Below are positions 6,264-8,498 of a stretch of DNA of 8,498 nt, in pieces. The DNA is taken from NCBI GenBank assembly GCA_038144835.1, contig JAYQON010000122.1:1-8498 (forward strand). The letters are read 5' to 3'. Position numbers and translations under genes: made by a program. Numbering within the stretch: position 1 is the stretch's first letter; each line of letters starts with the position of its first letter. The notes under the pieces are model-generated. The model saw only the letters and a list, made by a program, of their open reading frames with translations. It did no database searches and had not been told where the DNA came from. The DNA is from JALHOQ01 sp038144835. GTDB lineage: Bacteria; Bdellovibrionota; Bdellovibrionia; Bdellovibrionales; UBA1609.

Positions 6264-7531
6264 TAAATGCGTCCGAACAACAAGCTACAATTGGTTCCAC
6301 CGAATCCAAAGCTGTTGTTCAGTACGTAGCTCAGCTTTTTTTCGCGAGCGGTTTTGGGAACATAATCTAAATCGCAATCGGTGCTTGGGTTATCCAAATT
6401 AATTGTCGGTGGAACAATACTGGTTGATAGAGCCTGAATGCAGATTACGCTCTCTACAGCGCCGGCGGCCCCCAAAGTGTGACCAATCATGCTCTTAGTC
6501 GAAGAGATCCAAAGATCTTTAGAGTGCGAACCAAATACCCGTTTGAGAGCTTCAGTTTCAAGTTCATCGCCTGCTGGGGTGCTTGTACCATGAGCGTTGA
6601 CATAATTGACTTGCTCCGGGCGAATGCGTGCATCGTCGAGACATGCTTGCATGGCGCGGCTAGCACCTTCGCCGCCAGGCGAAGGTGAAGTCATGTGGTA
6701 AGCGTCTGAGGACGCGCCGTAACCCATAACTTCAGCGTAAATACGCGCCCCACGTTGGCTGGCGTGCTCATAGTCTTCCAGAATCAAAAGACCGGCGCCT
6801 TCAGCCAGAACAAAACCGTCACGATCACGGTCCCATGGGCGACTGGCGGCTTCGGGGTGATCGTTACGCGTACTTAAAGCCCGCATGGATGCAAATCCAG
6901 CGATAGCCATGGGAGTAACAACGGCCTCGGCTCCGCCGGCAATCATAATGTCACACTTCCCAGAGCGAATGAATTCGGTCGCTTCACCAATGGCATGTGC
7001 TCCCGAAGCGCAGGCGGAGGTCACACAATAATTGGGTCCCTTAAATCCATAGGCCATGCTGATTTGCCCGGCAGCCATGTTGGTTATCACTGAGGGAATA
7101 AAAAATGGAGAGACTCTGCCCGGCCCTCTGTCTCTAAGAATATCGTGCTGAGCTTCGATAAACGGAAGTCCACCCATACCCACGCCAATCAGTGTGCCGA
7201 CGCGGCTTTTTTGCTCCTCTTGAACTTGTAGTCCCGAATCTGTGAGCGCCATTTGAGCTGCCGCCATTGCGAAGTGGATAAAACGATCCATCTTCTTTTG
7301 CTCTTTTTTGGCGACATACTCATCGGGATTAAAGCCTTTGACTTCGCCCGCAATGCGAACGTCAAACGCAGCAGCATCAAACAGGGAAATTGCACTGATC
7401 CCAGATTTACCTTGAACCAAGCCTTCCCAGCTTTGAACTAAGTTGACTCCTAACGGAGTTATTAATCCCATCCCGGTGACGACCACGCGCCGCTGAGGCA
7501 ACGCGGGTCTTTCGAAGATATTGGTGCTCAC
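6263..7531 (-). CDS. fabF: 3-oxoacyl-[acyl-carrier-protein] synthase II
   Basis: FabF condenses malonyl-ACP with acyl-ACP in the elongation cycle of type II fatty acid synthesis. The 422-aa product contains the full thiolase-fold active site: Cys174 in TSACASGAH, His314 in NAHGTSTPAGD, Lys346 and His351 in STKSMIGHTLGAAGA, plus the C-terminal NNSFGFGGTN. The Cys-His-His triad with these flanks fits FabF rather than FabH (Cys-His-Asn); FabB is harder to exclude, but the position right after acpP favours FabF. The start codon is GTG, 13 nt after acpP, with only a weak purine-rich GAGAG upstream. This could lower its translation relative to acpP. Confidence 0.97.
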   Translation of the reverse strand: MSTNIFERPALPQRRVVVTGMGLITPLGVNLVQSWEGLVQGKSGISAISLFDAAAFDVRIAGEVKGFNPDEYVAKKEQKKMDRFIHFAMAAAQMALTDSGLQVQEEQKSRVGTLIGVGMGGLPFIEAQHDILRDRGPGRVSPFFIPSVITNMAAGQISMAYGFKGPNYCVTSACASGAHAIGEATEFIRSGKCDIMIAGGAEAVVTPMAIAGFASMRALSTRNDHPEAASRPWDRDRDGFVLAEGAGLLILEDYEHASQRGARIYAEVMGYGASSDAYHMTSPSPGGEGASRAMQACLDDARIRPEQVNYVNAHGTSTPAGDELETEALKRVFGSHSKDLWISSTKSMIGHTLGAAGAVESVICIQALSTSIVPPTINLDNPSTDCDLDYVPKTAREKKLSYVLNNSFGFGGTNCSLLFGRI

Positions 7532-7544
7532 TTAAAGCTCTCTC

Positions 7545-7781
7545 TTAGGCTTTACCTTTGGTAGTCAAATAACTCATAACGTCGGATACGGTGCGAAGCT
7601 TTTCAGCATCTTCATCAGGGATTTCAATTTCAAACTCTTCTTCCATTGCCATGACTAACTCGACGATATCGAGGCTGTCGGCACCCAAATCGTCAATAAA
7701 AGAAGACTCCGGCTTAACGCGCTCAGGATCAACACCCAATTGTTCTTCGATGATTTTCATAACTTTTGGCTGCAAAGACAT
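7545..7781 (-). CDS. acpP: acyl carrier protein
   Basis: AcpP carries growing acyl chains on a 4'-phosphopantetheine arm in fatty acid synthesis. The 78-aa acidic product has the canonical DLGADSLDIVEL motif; Ser36 is the attachment site. Length and sequence are typical of housekeeping ACPs. A strong AAGGAG (minus strand, plus-strand positions 7787-7792) lies 5 nt before the ATG, consistent with the high expression this protein needs. It follows fabG by 75 nt, the longest gap in the operon, where a palindrome and a possible internal promoter are found. Confidence 0.98.
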   Translation of the reverse strand: MSLQPKVMKIIEEQLGVDPERVKPESSFIDDLGADSLDIVELVMAMEEEFEIEIPDEDAEKLRTVSDVMSYLTTKGKA

Positions 7782-7824
7782 GTTTTCTCCTTTTTCAATT
7801 TAATCTACTTCGGATTTAAGAAAT

Positions 7825-7854
7825 CTTATAGCTCACTCTATGGTAGCCTGTACA
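7825..7854 (-). promoter_or_regulatory. possible internal promoter for acpP
   Basis: On the minus strand TGTACA (7854-7849, 4 of 6 matches to the -35 consensus) is followed after 18 nt by TATAAG (7830-7825, 5 of 6 matches to the -10 consensus), about 45 nt upstream of the acpP ATG. An extra promoter would help produce more ACP than FabG. The -35 word lies at the centre of the 18-bp palindrome, so a bound regulator could cover it. This is a consensus reading only. Confidence 0.3.
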
Positions 7855-7860
7855 GGCTAC
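7843..7860. promoter_or_regulatory. perfect 18-bp palindrome across the fabG stop codon
   Basis: GTAGCCTGTACAGGCTAC reads the same on both strands and includes the fabG TAG stop. As RNA it could form a 7-bp stem with a GUAC loop. No U-run follows on the minus strand, so a simple intrinsic terminator is unlikely. It could be an operator dyad, or an mRNA hairpin that protects or separates the fabG and acpP portions of the transcript. Confidence 0.5.
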
Positions 7861-8498
7861 ATATACATACCGCCATTCACTTGCAGAACGTGGCCAGTTA
7901 TGTAAAGCGACATGTCGCTCAGCAAAAACGCAACTGGCTTGGCGATATCTTCAACCGATCCCAAGCGCTGTAGTGGAATCTTCGCTTGAATTTGTTCCTT
8001 TTGTGACTCAGTTAGGGCGTCTGTCATATCTGTTGCGATAAATCCAGGAGCCACTGCGTTGAGGCGAATTCCACGTGATCCAACCTCTAGGGCAACAGAG
8101 CGAGTAAAGCCCTCTAGGCCAGCTTTGCTTGCAGCATAATTGCTTTGTCCTGGATTTCCCATCTGTCCAATCACGCTGCTGATATTGACGATAGACCCTG
8201 ATCTGGCCTTGAGCATTGGGCGCATCACGGCTTTGGTGCATAAATAAGCGCCGCGCAAATTGGTGGCTATAACAGAATCAAATTCCTCATCCTTCATGCG
8301 CATAAGAAGTTGATCTTTGGTGATTCCCGCATTGTTCACTAGACCATCGATACCATCAAATGCCTTTAATATTGTTCCAAAAGATTGCTCAACGCTGTCA
8401 GCTTGGCTGACGTTGAGTTGGGTCATAATGTGATCATCACCATTTAAGCTGCGAAGAACTTGTTCTGCCGGTGCGGGATTTGAGACATAGGTGATTGC
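7857..8498 (-). CDS. fabG: 3-oxoacyl-[acyl-carrier-protein] reductase, 5' end cut by window
   Basis: FabG is the NADPH-dependent reductase of the fatty acid elongation cycle, a short-chain dehydrogenase/reductase. The frame stays open to the right edge, giving 213 residues; roughly 35 N-terminal residues, including the TGxxxGIG nucleotide-binding motif, are missing. Visible motifs are LVNNAGITKDQLLMRM, NISSVIG with the catalytic Ser, and YAASK with the catalytic Tyr and Lys. The C-terminus ends in YITGHVLQVNGGMYM, as is typical of FabG. Position directly upstream of acpP and fabF supports the specific assignment over other short-chain dehydrogenases. The internal ATG at 8426 is not the true start. 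Confidence 0.96.
   Translation of the reverse strand, partial: AITYVSNPAPAEQVLRSLNGDDHIMTQLNVSQADSVEQSFGTILKAFDGIDGLVNNAGITKDQLLMRMKDEEFDSVIATNLRGAYLCTKAVMRPMLKARSGSIVNISSVIGQMGNPGQSNYAASKAGLEGFTRSVALEVGSRGIRLNAVAPGFIATDMTDALTESQKEQIQAKIPLQRLGSVEDIAKPVAFLLSDMSLYITGHVLQVNGGMYM

Noticed and set aside
1..8498. CRISPR array, tRNA or rRNA gene
   Set aside because: No regularly spaced repeats, cloverleaf or rRNA-like segments were seen on either strand.

Overview
The window resembles a Bdellovibrionota or related deltaproteobacterial-lineage chromosome. The main clue is the minus-strand gene order fabG-acpP-fabF-rpiB-glyA. The rpiB-glyA continuation after fabF is a known arrangement in those lineages, whereas E. 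coli has pabC after fabF. This lineage call is an inference from gene order, not from a database match.

Layout: (1) Positions 1-272 form a mostly non-coding left flank with a fragmentary edge reading frame, an A8 tract and a GC-rich block. (2) Positions 273-3990, plus strand, hold a compact accessory cluster. It starts with a 54-residue secreted-peptide gene (273-437). A membrane-anchored family-5 (OppA/DppA-like) solute-binding protein follows, then a small, divergent YcaO-domain protein, then a two-transmembrane sensor histidine kinase. The last two genes overlap their upstream neighbours by 22 and 8 nt and have well-placed ribosome binding sites, so the three large genes are probably co-translated. 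(3) Positions 3995-8498, minus strand, hold a housekeeping operon read right to left: fabG (cut by the right edge), acpP, fabF, rpiB, glyA and an M23 metallopeptidase lipoprotein. The two operons converge with only 4 nt between their stop codons.

The part most likely to be new is the plus-strand cluster. It holds a small exported peptide, a peptide-binding-type protein with no ABC permease or ATPase beside it, a YcaO enzyme (a family known for ATP-dependent backbone modification of peptides), and a histidine kinase with a periplasmic loop. Together they look like a self-contained peptide signalling module: make a peptide, possibly modify it, export it, bind it in the periplasm and signal through the kinase. 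The architecture recalls CBP-ChiS in Vibrio, where a family-5 binding protein controls a histidine kinase. No response regulator is in the window, so the output is unknown.

The minus-strand operon is ordinary fatty-acid elongation (FabG, AcpP, FabF), sugar-phosphate isomerisation (RpiB), one-carbon metabolism (GlyA) and cell-wall hydrolysis (M23). Its one notable feature is a perfect 18-bp palindrome spanning the fabG stop codon, just upstream of a possible internal acpP promoter.
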